Source: Taeniopygia guttata (lineage: Eukaryota > Chordata > Aves > Passeriformes > Estrildidae). Taken from it: a stretch of DNA of 64,000 nt. The position numbers and the translations under genes were made by a program. The stretch lies in NCBI RefSeq assembly GCF_048771995.1, contig NC_133063.1, positions 26,616,810 to 26,680,809 of the forward strand, read 5' to 3'. Position 1 is the stretch's first letter, and each line of letters begins with the position of its first letter. Positions 25,862 through 37,080 of the stretch are shown here, in pieces. The notes below the pieces were generated by a model. That model saw only the letters and a program-made list of their open reading frames with translations. It was not told where the DNA came from and did not search any database.

Positions 25862-28202
25862 GTAAGAATGAAAAACTGTCTGAACAAAATCTGTCTACTT
25901 TGAGCACTTTTTCTAAAAAATACTGTTACCTTTGTTCTCCTGAGTCTGAGACAGTCCTTCTCAGAGAATACCATTTTTACATGCATATCCTTAAAATCAG
26001 GAGTTTGTTAGCAGTGGTATCTCAGAATATAAAAAATTTGCTTTAATAAATAAAAATAGAAACACAATTAGCACTGAAGGAAAGAGGTTGCTGTTCATTA
26101 AACACATTCCAAACAAGTGCCTGTAAGTTCAGCCAGGTTTGAGGCCTAAACATTTTTTTCTAGAACAGATCTATGTCACAAAGAATGGTAGTGTTTACAG
26201 AAGGTTAACCTAGTAAGAAAATTTAGGTTGCACCTTATGTACTTCCCTGACAGACTGACATTAAATCTTTTTCACTTAGAAGTGCAATGACCTATTTCTT
26301 CGTTTTGGGAGAAAGATGTCAGGGTTGGCCTTACTGGATATTGTTTTGTCTGCATGTATTGCTACATGTGTTATGATGTGTATTTTTCACAATAATTTAC
26401 ATATTTCTTGTTTCAATTAAATAAGCCTTACTGCACAGAGACAGATTTCAGATTTTTATTCGAAAAATGCAAGAAAATAAAAGATCCAGCATAAGGAGCT
26501 TTTCAGAGTACATCAGTTATTGTATGGCAAGTCCTCATAGCCTCAAAAACTATGTCATATAAAGGTCCTATTTATAAATGAATATTGGGAAGAGGGAAAT
26601 AAGATTTGTACTGACACCAAAAATGATTGATACCCTGCTAAAGCAACTAATTCTTACCATTTTTAGGTTCTGTTAAGTCTTGGGATTGCAGTTTCTCTCA
26701 AGTAGCACAAGGAGAACAATCTGAAAACAATTTTTAAAAAATTAAAAATGGAAAAAAAAAGTAATTCCAACTGTCACAATAGTTAAATGATATTTATTTG
26801 CCAGTCTAACAGTGTGTGAACCAAATATAAGCTTCAGTGGTTAAGATTAAAGTAATGCAAATTATTCTAACCACACATATGCTTATATATCACGTATCTC
26901 TGCACTTCAGTGGTCTGTAGGTTTAAATATAGGACAAAGGAATCCCTGGTACCTGGATTTGCAGAACCCTATGCTATTCTTAGCCCTAGGTATATTTCTG
27001 AAGAGCCCCACACATAATGGTTAACACAGGTAGAAATCAGTCAAGAGGACAAAAACCTGTCAGTCTATGTTTACTGTAATTTGTGGTCCATTGTTCCCAG
27101 GCATACTACTAAGTGTGGGTTTTTGCAATCAAGGAACCAGTATAACACAATGTAACAGCCCAGAGAGTAGGTATTTTTGGAAATGGCACTGCATTACATA
27201 ACCTCCAGTTCTCTCCCTCTCTCTATTCCACACACACCCCCTATTTTAAACAGGGAGAGAAAAAAAAAAAAAAAAAGAAGAGTAGGTCCTACCTCATTTA
27301 CCTTAAATTATCATGCTCTTAATGGGCTGAATTTGTAGCATATCTCCTTTATCAGCTTTCTTATAGAAACAAAAATTAAAAGTTCTCTTCTATTGATTAC
27401 ATATTTCTTACCTATAGCATGTATGTATGAAATATAATTAGGCATGAGTCATATGTTTACACAAATACACACACACATATAAAGGATTTAAAACTGAAAA
27501 TGCATATATCCATAAATATACACAGAAATGTTTGAAAAAAGTACATGTTCAGCAAAACATGGTTTGTTTTGGCTTTGTTGTTTTGTTTTTGTTATTTTTT
27601 TCCCAAAAGAACCACCCAAAATTTAACTGCTGCACATGCAAAAATGCAGAAGGCTGTTGCAAGAATGACTGCTTTCTAAAAATAAACCCCAGCAGCCTGA
27701 GAGGAATCCAGTGTCAGGGCGGAGAAGAGGGAGATTCGTTTTACAAGGGAGAAGAAAGGAGACGATAAACCTGTCCTAGAGCCTTGCACGCATGCTAACA
27801 AAGCCAAGTGCATTAGGTTCAAAAATGCATTTTGGTGTTTGCGGAGTGCAAAACCCAGAAAAAGGAAAATATTTTAGAAAATCACTTTTCATCTCCCCTT
27901 GTATGTGTACAGAAAAATCCTCAGCCTAGAAATCCAGCCTTAAAGCACAAAGACAAAGAGTTAGACATATATACTGCACGTTTTCTCATTTTCCTTAAAA
28001 CAGCCTGTTTGGAAATGTGCACCGAGAGGGGAAAACCAAGCTGCAGCAAAGTCCGGCTAAGGACAGAAAGAAATCACAAAGAAATGAAAAGAAACAGAGA
28101 AACACAGAGAGAAGAAAGCAGAAAGGGGGGAAGAGGGAGGGAGAGAAAGGGGATTAACTAAAAAAAAATAAAATTCTGTGGATTGGAATTGCATATACTT
28201 AC

Positions 28203-28270
28203 AGACAAAAGCCCCCGCTCCCTGCTCACTTTCTGTCCTTTCTACATGATCTGAAACACAAATGTGGATT
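28203..28270 (-). other. probable first exon of the minus-strand gene
   Basis: The donor on the minus strand is TTTTGTCT followed by GTAAGTAT (GT at 28201-28202). A TATA box (TATAAATT at 28299-28306) would place the start near 28,270, giving a short untranslated exon: the only ATGs in it meet early stops. An alternative is an internal exon, because TTTGTGTTTCAG ends at 28251 and the 48 bases 28203-28250 are open in one frame (AT, 15 codons, T). The position at the edge of a CpG island favours a first exon. Confidence 0.4.
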
Positions 28271-28298
28271 ACAAAAGGGCAGCATGCTACAGAAGGGA

Positions 28299-28306
28299 AT
28301 TTATAG
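28299..28306 (-). promoter_or_regulatory. TATA box, minus strand
   Basis: TATAAATT on the minus strand lies about 30 bp before the inferred start at 28,270 and just outside the CpG island, with G-rich DNA upstream. It directs transcription toward the donor at 28,203. It is short enough to occur by chance; position supports it. Confidence 0.4.
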
Positions 28307-28375
28307 TTGGGGGAGTGGAGAGAGGGTAGGGGGTGTGGGTAAGAATGACTGCACCTCTTCCAAAGTGCAGCCTCG

Positions 28376-28490
28376 GAGAAAAAAAAAAAAGAAAAAAAGG
28401 GGTGGGGGTGGCTGGGGGAAAGTCTCTCTCTCTCACCCCCGCCCCCCTCCCCCCCCCTCCCTCCGCCCGTTCCCTCTCCCGGCTGGGTTT
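28376..28490. repeat. polypurine then polypyrimidine tract in promoter
   Basis: On the plus strand, A- and G-runs at about 28376-28420 are followed by CT repeats and C-runs at 28423-28490. Such paired tracts can form triplex (H-DNA) and are common in vertebrate promoters. C-runs on the plus strand also mean G-runs on the minus strand, so a G-quadruplex in the transcribed unit's upstream region is possible. Confidence 0.6.
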
Positions 28491-28566
28491 TGCTTGCCAG
28501 CGCTGGTTATATTGAACAATGAGCTAATTCTGATGGTAGCTGGCCAACTGCCAGCTCCATGCCCCC

Positions 28567-28570
<4 letters not shown>

Positions 28571-28615
<45 letters not shown>

Positions 28616-28623
28616 GCACACAC
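28571..28623. repeat. (CA)n microsatellite
   Basis: Twenty perfect CA units span 28571-28610, followed by an imperfect CGCACGCACACAC end. It lies in the promoter CpG island, where alternating purine-pyrimidine DNA can adopt Z-form. Confidence 0.95.
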
Positions 28624-28784
28624 TACCCCTGCCCGCCCGCCTCCCCCCGCACGATGCTGCAGCGCCAGACTGCTTAGTCTGCAATAATCCGCAGCCCCGC
28701 GTTCCCCCCGCTGTCTGGGAGCCCCAGGGCAGCGCCCGCCCCGCCGGCCGGGCCCGCTGGGGCAGCGCCGGCTGCGGGGAGCGG

Positions 28785-28870
28785 GGCGGCGGTGCGGGGC
28801 GATGGTGCGGGGCGATGGTGCAGGCAGCGGGGCGGGCAGCGGGGCGGCGGTGCGGGCAGCGGGGCGCGCT
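28785..28870. repeat. G-run rich short repeats, G-quadruplex potential
   Basis: GGTGCGGGGCGAT occurs twice in tandem, followed by several GCAGCGGGGCGG-like units, giving many GGGG or GGG runs with short spacers on the plus strand. This meets the usual motif for G-quadruplex folding and lies inside the CpG island. Confidence 0.6.
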
Positions 28871-29208
28871 GGCTCCGGGCCGCGGGGATCCCGCACCGCT
28901 GGGCGGCGGCCAGCCCGGGCGGGGAGCGCGGCCAGCGCGCTGCGCAGCGCGGAGGGAGCGGCGGGGAGAGGAGAAGGCAGAGCGCAGCCACGAACTGTAA
29001 TAATAAACCCTGCAAAGGGCATCTGAGGAGAAGGGAGGGAGGCGGAGGCAGCCGCCCGCCCGCCGCTTTGCCTCGGCCGTGCCTGTCTGGGAGGGGAGAA
29101 GACGGTGGGCGGGGAGGCCGGGGAGCGCCGCGGCACGGGCGGGCGGCGCGGCCCCGCGGGGCCGGGGGCGCGGGCGGCGTCCGCAGGTGCGGACGGGGCA
29201 GCGCGGGA

Positions 29209-29351
29209 CGGCGCCACCGGCGCTGCCACCGGGGCTGCCATCGGGGCTGCCATCGGGGCTGCCATCGGGGCTGCCATCGGGGCTGCCACCGGGGCTGTCA
29301 CCGGGGCTGCCATCGGGGCTGCCATTGGGGCTGTCACCGGGGCTGTCACCT
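29209..29351. repeat. 12-bp minisatellite, block 1
   Basis: About twelve tandem copies of GGGGCTGCCATC, with variants CCACC, TCACC and CCATT, run in register. Because the unit is 12 bp, all frames stay open and yield simple-repeat peptides (such as Gly-Ala-Ala-Ile), which explains the long open frames over this stretch. A second, more diverged block lies at 29,912-29,985. Confidence 0.9.
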
Positions 29352-29535
29352 GCGACTTTCGGGGGTCACTTGCGGCTGTCCCCCGTCCCTCCCCGGCCCC
29401 CCGGGACCCCTCCGGCTAGCTGTCCCCTCAGGGGACTGGGGTTTGCCGCGGTCCCGCTGCACTGGGCTCACCAGGCAGCGGCTGGGTTTGCACGGTCCGA
29501 GCGGCGGTGCGCCTCAGTCGCCGCAAGGACTCGAG

Positions 29536-29890
29536 ATAAAGAGACGAAGAGAGGTCAGTTGTATGCAGTCCAGAAAGATTGTATTGCCTGAACAGTTGCA
29601 GGGACAAAAGACCCTGGGGTACTGCCCAGATACAGTTTTATACAGCAAAATTAAGAGATAAGGTCTAAACAATAGAGACAGTGCTCAGTATGGGCTCATC
29701 AGAACCTCCCCATGGGTCAGGTCCAATGGGAACTGCTCAGGGGTGGGGAGAAGGGGGTTTACATAAAGATGCTGAAGCGAAACTTTCCCGAAACAATGGG
29801 GCATACATAAATGTATCTTTTCCTCATACCTAAATGTATCTTTTCCTCAGTTTCCAATTCCCAAGGCCTTTCTAAATCCCTTCCTCCACA
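29536..29890 (-). mobile_element. solo LTR of an avian endogenous retrovirus
   Basis: On the minus strand the element begins TGTGGAGG at 29890. Its U3 contains a 23-bp tandem duplication. It then has a TATA box (TATAAAA at 29636-29642), an AATACA-type poly(A) signal near 29579-29584 and a U5-like part reaching at least 29,536; the 3' edge inside GC-rich DNA is unclear. No internal retroviral sequence or primer-binding site follows, so it is a solo LTR. No target-site duplication was found. It separates the two minisatellite blocks. It resembles LTR types I know from passerines; the family name is not certain. Confidence 0.7.
29803..29848. repeat. 23-bp tandem duplication in LTR U3
   Basis: Two copies (29803-29825 and 29826-29848) differ at one base. 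Duplicated U3 motifs are common in retroviral LTRs and often hold enhancer sites. Confidence 0.9.
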
Positions 29891-29911
29891 CTACCGCGGC
29901 AGCGCGATAGC

Positions 29912-29985
29912 AACAGTCACCGGGGCTGCCACCGGGGCTGTAACCGGGGTTGTCACCGGGACTGCCACCGGCGCTGTCACTGAGG
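29912..29985. repeat. 12-bp minisatellite, block 2
   Basis: About six diverged copies of the block-1 unit (CACCGGGGCTGC, AACCGGGGTTGT, CACCGGGACTGC and similar). They are in the same orientation as block 1, beyond the LTR. Confidence 0.85.
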
Positions 29986-32900
29986 GGTCGCACCGCGTTT
30001 GCAGCAGCGGGGTCGCACCTTGTGGCTCCCCAGCGCTACGCGCAAGGACGGGGGACAGGCGACAGGGACAGACGAGCGGTGTGCGACAACGCGACACAAA
30101 GGCTCTGCTGGGCTCCCGCTGCGTAGGCTCCAGGAAAGGGTGCGGGGAAGGGACAGCGGATCGACGGAGGGACGCGCACAGAGCAGTGCACTGCTCCACG
30201 GTGCCCCTCCCTCAAATGCTGTACAGGGATATGCAGCCAAAAAAAATTAGAGAAACAGGTGGTAAGAAGCAGATTCCCTGTTACACCGCAGCATGTGCAG
30301 GTATCTTCCTCAGAGTAATATGTCCATGGCAAAAGAGATTAAGAAGATGTGAAATCATTCATGATGCAGGCTAATAGAAGATTAAGCCTTCTCTTTCAGG
30401 CCTAGGTTAAGCAACTAACCTTGTTTTTCAAACAGTATTTGACTCCCCATAAAACTGTGTTATTCTGTGGTCCACATAGGGTTTCCATTTGTTGAGTGCA
30501 AGCAATTGGCTAGCATGTCTCTGCCCCTTCCTGAACAGCTAGTAGCAATGCTTTGCAGGCCTGCCAGCCTCAGAAAAATTCAGCAGCTGGAAGGGTGAAA
30601 TATGGGACATAAACAACCCATATTTAAACCCCTGGTAAGCTGCAATAATAATTCTAAGTTTAGTGTATTAGGATCAGACCATTTGCCTTAAAAATACAGT
30701 TACTACTGCTCATGTCTGTTCAGCTGCCTACCTCCTCCACAGATTTCACCCATCAGCTGTTAAGACTGGAACATATCAGAGCTTGAATGTTTAAACCTTA
30801 TCTGGAGAGAATTATTTAATTTTTTAGGGTTTTGGTTTTTTTCCTGAATAACAAATATGGGTCCAGTGCAGGTAGCAGGCCCTCATGGCACATGCCCAGG
30901 TATGAGCAAAGGGTTCCCTTTGCTTTTGGTGAATCTTCTAACCTGTAGAATATATGTCCTAGCTCGTGAAATGTCAGGGATTCACCCCTTGTAGAGATTT
31001 GGCACCGTGGAATGAAGCTAGATACCAAAAAGCTGACTGTGGAAGGTGGGAAGCTTGTGCTGGTGAAGCCCCCAAGAGGCTGAAGTGGACAATGCTGTTC
31101 TCCAACACGGAGGAAGGGATGAACAGATTCTTTTAGGGATACATGGCAGAATAATGGTTGCACTAAGTCATAGTTGCAACTGAAGGGTTTTATTCTCAGA
31201 AGATTAAAGATAACGTTCTATATTATGACTCCCATAACTGAATTTATTGCAATCAATAAATCGTGTGATATAAAATTTCTAATACAGCTTAACTTAAAAT
31301 TTTTCATCACCTATATCCTAATTTAACTTGTAATTTCTATTCACTTGGACTCTCTGCAGAGAATTTCCTGAAAAGCTGTGGAGAAGAGAGATATAAACTC
31401 CCAGCTGGAGCTGTCGTGTCTTTCTCCATTCCCTACTACCTCAAAACAACATGTGCCCAGTTTCCGCAATCTATCTGTAGTCCATCCTCTGTAACCCATT
31501 TGAGAACCTAAAATTCACATCCTAAAATTCCTTCTGGAATCTGGAACCAGCAAGAATGGCTGTAGGTAGGTGTAAACATCCTTCTGAGCCCTTTTAGCCT
31601 TAATCTTCTTTCTAATGACCTGGTTTTGTAGCATGGGTAAGCAACCTGCTTTGCTGTGCTGTGTGTATGTGACTGCATGTGAAAAGTTATACCTGTTTGC
31701 TGCCTGTCACAAGCTATGTTGCTAGTATCTGCTCCAAGTCAGCACTCTCTAGTTTGGCTGTAGTGTCTGCAGTTTTCTTTTTCTTAGCCAGCTTCCTTCA
31801 GCAGCTCTGATGGAAAGTGGAAGCAAAGGTTTAGCTATTAAGAGGAGTCAGAGGGCAAAAGCCTGCATGGAAGAACAGAAGGAGGCTGTTTGGCCTCATT
31901 GTGAAGCAGGAAGAGTTTTGGAAATGCGATTACACATCTAAATTTAGGAACACAGAAGCCTATCATGGACCCCTGGACAATGAGGTAGAAACCGAGAGAG
32001 GTTAAGAACCAATTCAAGCAAACTGCTAATATTGAACTAAAATATCTTTGGAAAAACAAAAACCAAAAACCACTTTACTGAAATTATTAGTCAAGAAGTA
32101 AATTTTTTATATTAGATCTTTGTCAAAGTGAAAAGAGCATGAGGATGCTGAGAAACACCCAGTATGTGAACAGCCTATTAGGGGAAAGTGCTGCCCTTTC
32201 TAAAATGCTCTGTTGTAGTGGAAATCTTTTTGCACCTGCAGCTCTGGCCTTCAGCCTGGCTGGGAATACATTGACAACATTCCAATGCTCTTTTAGTCTT
32301 TAATCACTTCTCTAAAACTTCACTATTACAAATGTGACACTCAGGTAGATTGTCCCTCTGTCCTCGGGAAAATAGGTTTAACCTCAAGCCTGATTGTTAT
32401 ACCCTATGGTTACCAAAACCAGTCTGGCTTTGTTCTGCAGTCAATTATAGATACGGAGAAAAAGTTTGCTCCTTTTACTGCTTCTCATCTTTGACAATTC
32501 TGTTTGATTCCTTTTCTCTTTATTTCTCCCTTTGTTCTGATTTATAATCCCTAAAATTAACTCCTGACCTACAAAGTATTACTGTTATACAAATAACCTA
32601 AAATGGGCCTGCAAAGTGAACAGAGCAGACCAGGCCGTTGTGCCTGAGGAAAAGGTAAAAGCAGCAGAACAAAAATTTACTGTTATAAAGCAGCTGAGAA
32701 ACTTCAAGCTTGTAATGAATAGACCTAAAAAAGTCACCAGAAAATCACTCTGAAGTTGTCCTTTCCAATTCTGACAGGAACCAGAGAACCTGTGTGCTGC
32801 AATTCCCAGTTTTCTCACCTCTGTCCTTCAGCCATCCGATTCCAGCACTGTGCACAACACACAATACTGGCAAGACTCTGGTCTGGAAATCCATCAGACT

Positions 32901-35526
32901 CAAGCCTGCTAGAGGTGTTTGAGAGCTGCCTGGTGCTGTGATGTGTTGGTTTGGAATTCCCGGGAGCACCTGAAGAAGGAAGGTGTTTAGAAGGTGCACA
33001 AGATTCTGGGTGCAGGTGATATCTTGGCAACTAGAACTAGATCATGCACACAACTCATTGTAAACCCAGCCAAACCCCAGAATTCAGTTATATTTGCTTG
33101 TAGCTTTTGTGAACATGCAGTTTCCATTAAGGATAGCTGCATCGCTCCATTACTTTCATGGATCAGTCCTAAAAGCATCACAAAGAAACTCACCACATGG
33201 GTGAAAAGATAAAACATATATTGACAGTTTTCCTTTCTTTCAAATTCTTCAATCACTTGTGCTATTCCTATTCTTAAGTTCTATTTATCAACATATAAAT
33301 CTGAGGAGGAAAGTGCATAAAAAAACTTGGAAATATTTAAAAAACTGTAAAGAGGGCAATGTGGATTATAAACTAAGTATAAGAAATGATGTGTGATGTT
33401 TTTTGTGGCAACAAGATGGAAGTTAGAGTGGAAGATTGTCCATCAGCTGATACTTTAAGAAGACACAAACTGTGGGTTTCATTTTCAGCTTAGTTTTCTG
33501 GGAGCTGGATTCAATGGGTTAGTTTTTAATGCATAACCTCCAAATTTATGAGAGTTGTTTTCATTTATTTTTATTACTAAACAAAATCAGCTATGCATAA
33601 ATAATAGAAGAAACCAAGTTATCTTGAAAATTTCCAAATAAGGACAGCTTGGAATGGAAGGACCACACACCAGCTGCCATACGAACGGGTTCATATTTAA
33701 CAACCTGAAGTTCTTCACATTTCCAGAGTGAATTATTGGTTTAACCTCTTGTAGCTCCTCTGCAATGATGGCTGACAGTGGACACTTGACAGCAAGATGT
33801 GATCTGAAAATATGCAAAATACTTAAATAATATAGCAGAGGGAGGGAAATCGTGGCAAGGCCTGGACAGTTAGATTTGCCTCCCTGAGTGCATTGAAGCT
33901 ACCTACATGTATAGAGTTAAGTACCCTGCAAAGGTTAAGCATGTACAAATTAAAGTGAAATTCTATCAAGGAAACTTTGTTATGGACTGAAATGAAGTGA
34001 GTTCTTCCTTTAGACCAGACAGAAAAATAATTTAAGAGTATTACAGGAGAAAAAGTTGTATGATTCAGAGTCTTTGGAGGGAAAAAAGTTGAGCAAATTT
34101 CTGTCCTGAGACACAGTGAAGTGAGTAGAGCTCCCTAAGTGACAGTAAATGGCTCAAAGAGCTGCTGTTGAAGGGAAGGAAAAGACACTGGTGCTGATTA
34201 TCTTTATTTTGTCCCAGTCCGTACTAGCTCATGATGCCCACCTTTGCAGTTGTGCACTTGGAAAACAGCAGCCACAATAACACTAGGTGCCTAAGAGTTC
34301 AGGTGAAGTACTTCTTTGGACTTGCAAAACAAAAAGCAGAAAAGAGTGACAATATTGTTTTGCTTGCTGGATACTCTTACCCTCTACTTGCTCTTCCTGG
34401 ATCTTAATTCAATTGTGGTCCACTGATCATTGGCTCTTAAAAAATTTGTCAGTTTTTACTATATGGAAAAAAATGCTTTGTCTCATTTTATATCGCCTCC
34501 CTGACAGATCAGTTGATTAACTCCTAAATCTTATGTTGGAGTAAAACAGAACAATGATTCTCCAGTCAGGGTTCCCGTGGGTTTTACAGGAGGTTAGGGT
34601 TTCTTTTGTAGAGTCAGGCACAGAAACCAGGAATGGACAATTATCTGAATTAGTGAATCATGACCAATCTAGAATCTGTTGGTCTCTTTAATGTAGCCTT
34701 TCAGAGCATGTGCATGTTACTTCCAGGACACTGATGTAGTTGGTATCAGTTCCAATAATACAAATATTTATACCAAAATACTAAGCACTAGTAGATCAAA
34801 AGGCCCATTATGGCTTTATATTTTGAAGAAACCTTGCATATTAACCAACAATTGCATCACTAAATGTTTAGGACTTGGGTTGACCTTGTATTTTTGCATA
34901 AACTAATTAAGTCCTTCAAGTTGTGCTGCCTGATTGCCAGAATATTTAAAGCAGTATCTGCATATAGACAACAGGGAATCTTCTGAGTTCCCTGAAGACT
35001 CTAAAAGGTGGTGTGTCTCAAGAACAGGGCTTGCTTTGTTGTATGACATTGCCACTCTGGTGCCTGAGTATTACAAAGACACCATTAACTGAAGTTTGTT
35101 GGAGAACAGAGCAATGCCTAATTTTCTTGTAAGGAAATTATGATAAATTACTTGAAGACAGAAATATTTAGAAACTTGGGGAGGAAGTACAATATGGGCT
35201 AGACTTCTTGAAAACTCAGGTACTTTGTTGTGGAAAACAGTGGGAAAACATTTCATTCTGACTAAGAGTCTAGTTCTGCCAAGAGGGATAAAGAATTGGC
35301 AGGTGTTCCCTGGAGAGAGAGAGATGGAGAACAGGCAGGGGAGAAAGCCTTAGGCATTATGATACTTCAGAAGAAAAGTTAAAATAGAGATCAAAAGATT
35401 TGTTGTTGATAACTACCAATCAAAATTATACCCAAAGCGGGTAGCACATGTGTACACTTTGCTCAAAGCAACATGAGACCTCTCCTCATTACATTGACAG
35501 ATTATGTGAATGTCATTCTGATTTTT

Positions 35527-35553
35527 ATATATATATAAGCATGTGTGTGTACA

Positions 35554-35612
<59 letters not shown>

Positions 35613-35620
35613 TTATATAT
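35527..35620. repeat. compound TA/TG/CA/TA microsatellite
   Basis: A (TA)n run at 35527-35536 is followed by (TG)5 at 35542-35550, 24 CA units at 35556-35603 and a second (TA)n run. The TG and CA runs face each other across a short spacer, as do the outer TA runs, so the tract is a long near-inverted repeat able to form a hairpin or cruciform. Confidence 0.9.
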
Positions 35621-37040
35621 ACTTGAAATGCTGCCATGCTTGAGATGTTTAAGAGACATGTGTAAGGGCAACTCTTAGACCTTCACTTCTGAAGTAGCAC
35701 TTACTCACACTAGTGGCTGCACAAATGTGTTAATTGCTGTTCCAAGCAATAGTTCAAGAGATGAGCTTTTCAATTCAAGTCAATTAATTAAATGCAGTAT
35801 GCTTAATTTAAATTCATGAGAATTTTTTTAATTAAAACTGCATACTACAGTTTTTCTATTATGGGACATGCATTCAATTATTCTCTGCAATTAAGTGAGA
35901 AGCTGCAACATTACCTTAGTAACACTTCATGAATTTAAGTCAAACTTAAGTTTGGCTATAAAGCAGAGTTTAAGGTTAAATTTAATTTCTCTGGGATTCA
36001 AGACTGGAGGATGAATTGCTACTAGTTCACCACATCTAGAAAAGCAAGAATAGAAGATATCAGTTTAATTTAAATCAATTTGGTCAGCTTATTTTCAAAT
36101 GCCTGGATTTTGATGATTTTTTTTTCACCAAAATTTTTTTTCAATATAAATATTGAAAAATATAAATAAATACATAAATTAAACCAAGGAAAATTCATTC
36201 TAGATTGGGTACAAAGCCACTCAGGTTCACACTGCCAATGATGCTGAAAGTGTTGATGATCTGGGCACAATACATTACAACAACTGTGTATTAGAAAACA
36301 AATATCCCTTAAATTTCTGCATCCAGACCTGGGCCCAGCAGGATTCTTGAAAGCAATCATAAAAGGGACAGAGTTTGGGTCAGACAGGGACATAAATATT
36401 TGTGTTTGGGGAACATATAAAGGGGAAAAGAATCAGTTAATTTACTCAACTATACCTAGGGGGAAAGTTAAATTATCACAGCTCAGGGACCCCTTAATCC
36501 TGTATAATACATTATAGCATTTCCTTTAGAGTATTTCAGGACAAGTGCCAAGAAATTTGAAGTTATGGAAGTGATGGGTATGAAATTAATTGCAATTTTT
36601 TTGCTAGTTTCATAGGCTTAAAACAAAAAATACCCCACCAAACTTTCCCTTTGACCAAAATTACTTATAAGTTCCTCACTACAGAAAGACATGGTCAGAA
36701 TCTTCTTGCTTCAAAATTCTCCTTTTTTCAGTTGTTTTCAAAGCACTGCACTATGATGTCTCTCACAAATTGTATCATCATTTACTTTTCCTCTTTCTGC
36801 CTGCAGGGTATCTCTGATAAAGGTCATGACTGTTCACCAACACATCTCCCATTCATTTGAAAGAGACTAAATGTAGTTACCACAACTAAGCTTCAGTCCA
36901 TTATCCTTCATCCAATAACTCTCACTTTTTCCTGGTATTTAACATAACAGTGGCCAAAAAACAGGCAGTAAAAGATTTAAGTTAGAAGAAAAGTGAAAAG
37001 ATCCCTTTTAAGTTGGTGAACAGAGCTTCTTATAGATACA

Positions 37041-37080
37041 TGTGTGTCTGTGTGTCTGTGTGTCTGTGTCTGTGTGTGTT
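37041..37080. repeat. (TGTGTGTC)n simple repeat
   Basis: Three near-perfect TGTGTGTC units are followed by decayed TGTCTGTG units, about 40 bp in all. Confidence 0.9.

Larger units (their letters stand above)
13562..28202 (-). other. probable large intron(s) of the minus-strand gene
   Basis: About 14.6 kb of AT-rich, CpG-poor DNA strikingly free of recognisable CR1 or LTR copies, unlike 38-62 kb. It holds two further acceptor-donor junctions (17,343 and 20,842), a weak exon candidate at 23,284-23,383, a 16-bp palindrome at 24,248-24,263, and T or A runs at 15529-15543, 22715-22735 and 27260-27276. Scarcity of repeats would fit regulatory constraint, but I cannot measure conservation. More exons of the gene may be hidden here. 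Confidence 0.4.
28410..30210. promoter_or_regulatory. CpG island, probable gene promoter
   Basis: This is the only strongly GC- and CpG-rich block in the window, densest at 28,620-29,540 and again at 29,890-30,210, with the LTR at 29.54-29.89 kb between. Upstream of it, 28,495-28,560 is an ordinary-composition stretch holding ATTGAACAAT (two opposed SOX-type cores) and TAATT. The minus-strand TATA box and donor at 28.2-28.3 kb suggest transcription leftward from its edge. A divergent rightward transcript is possible, but I found no donor for one. Long open frames here come from base composition and repeats. Confidence 0.7.

Noticed and set aside
28507-29349. 280-codon minus-strand frame and 289-codon plus-strand frame in the CpG island
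   Set aside because: They arise from GC-rich composition and the 12-bp minisatellite, which keeps every frame open. The peptides are simple Ala/Pro/Gly/Arg repeats with no domain.
29811-30374. 187-codon plus-strand frame
   Set aside because: It runs across LTR, minisatellite and CpG-rich DNA; composition explains it.
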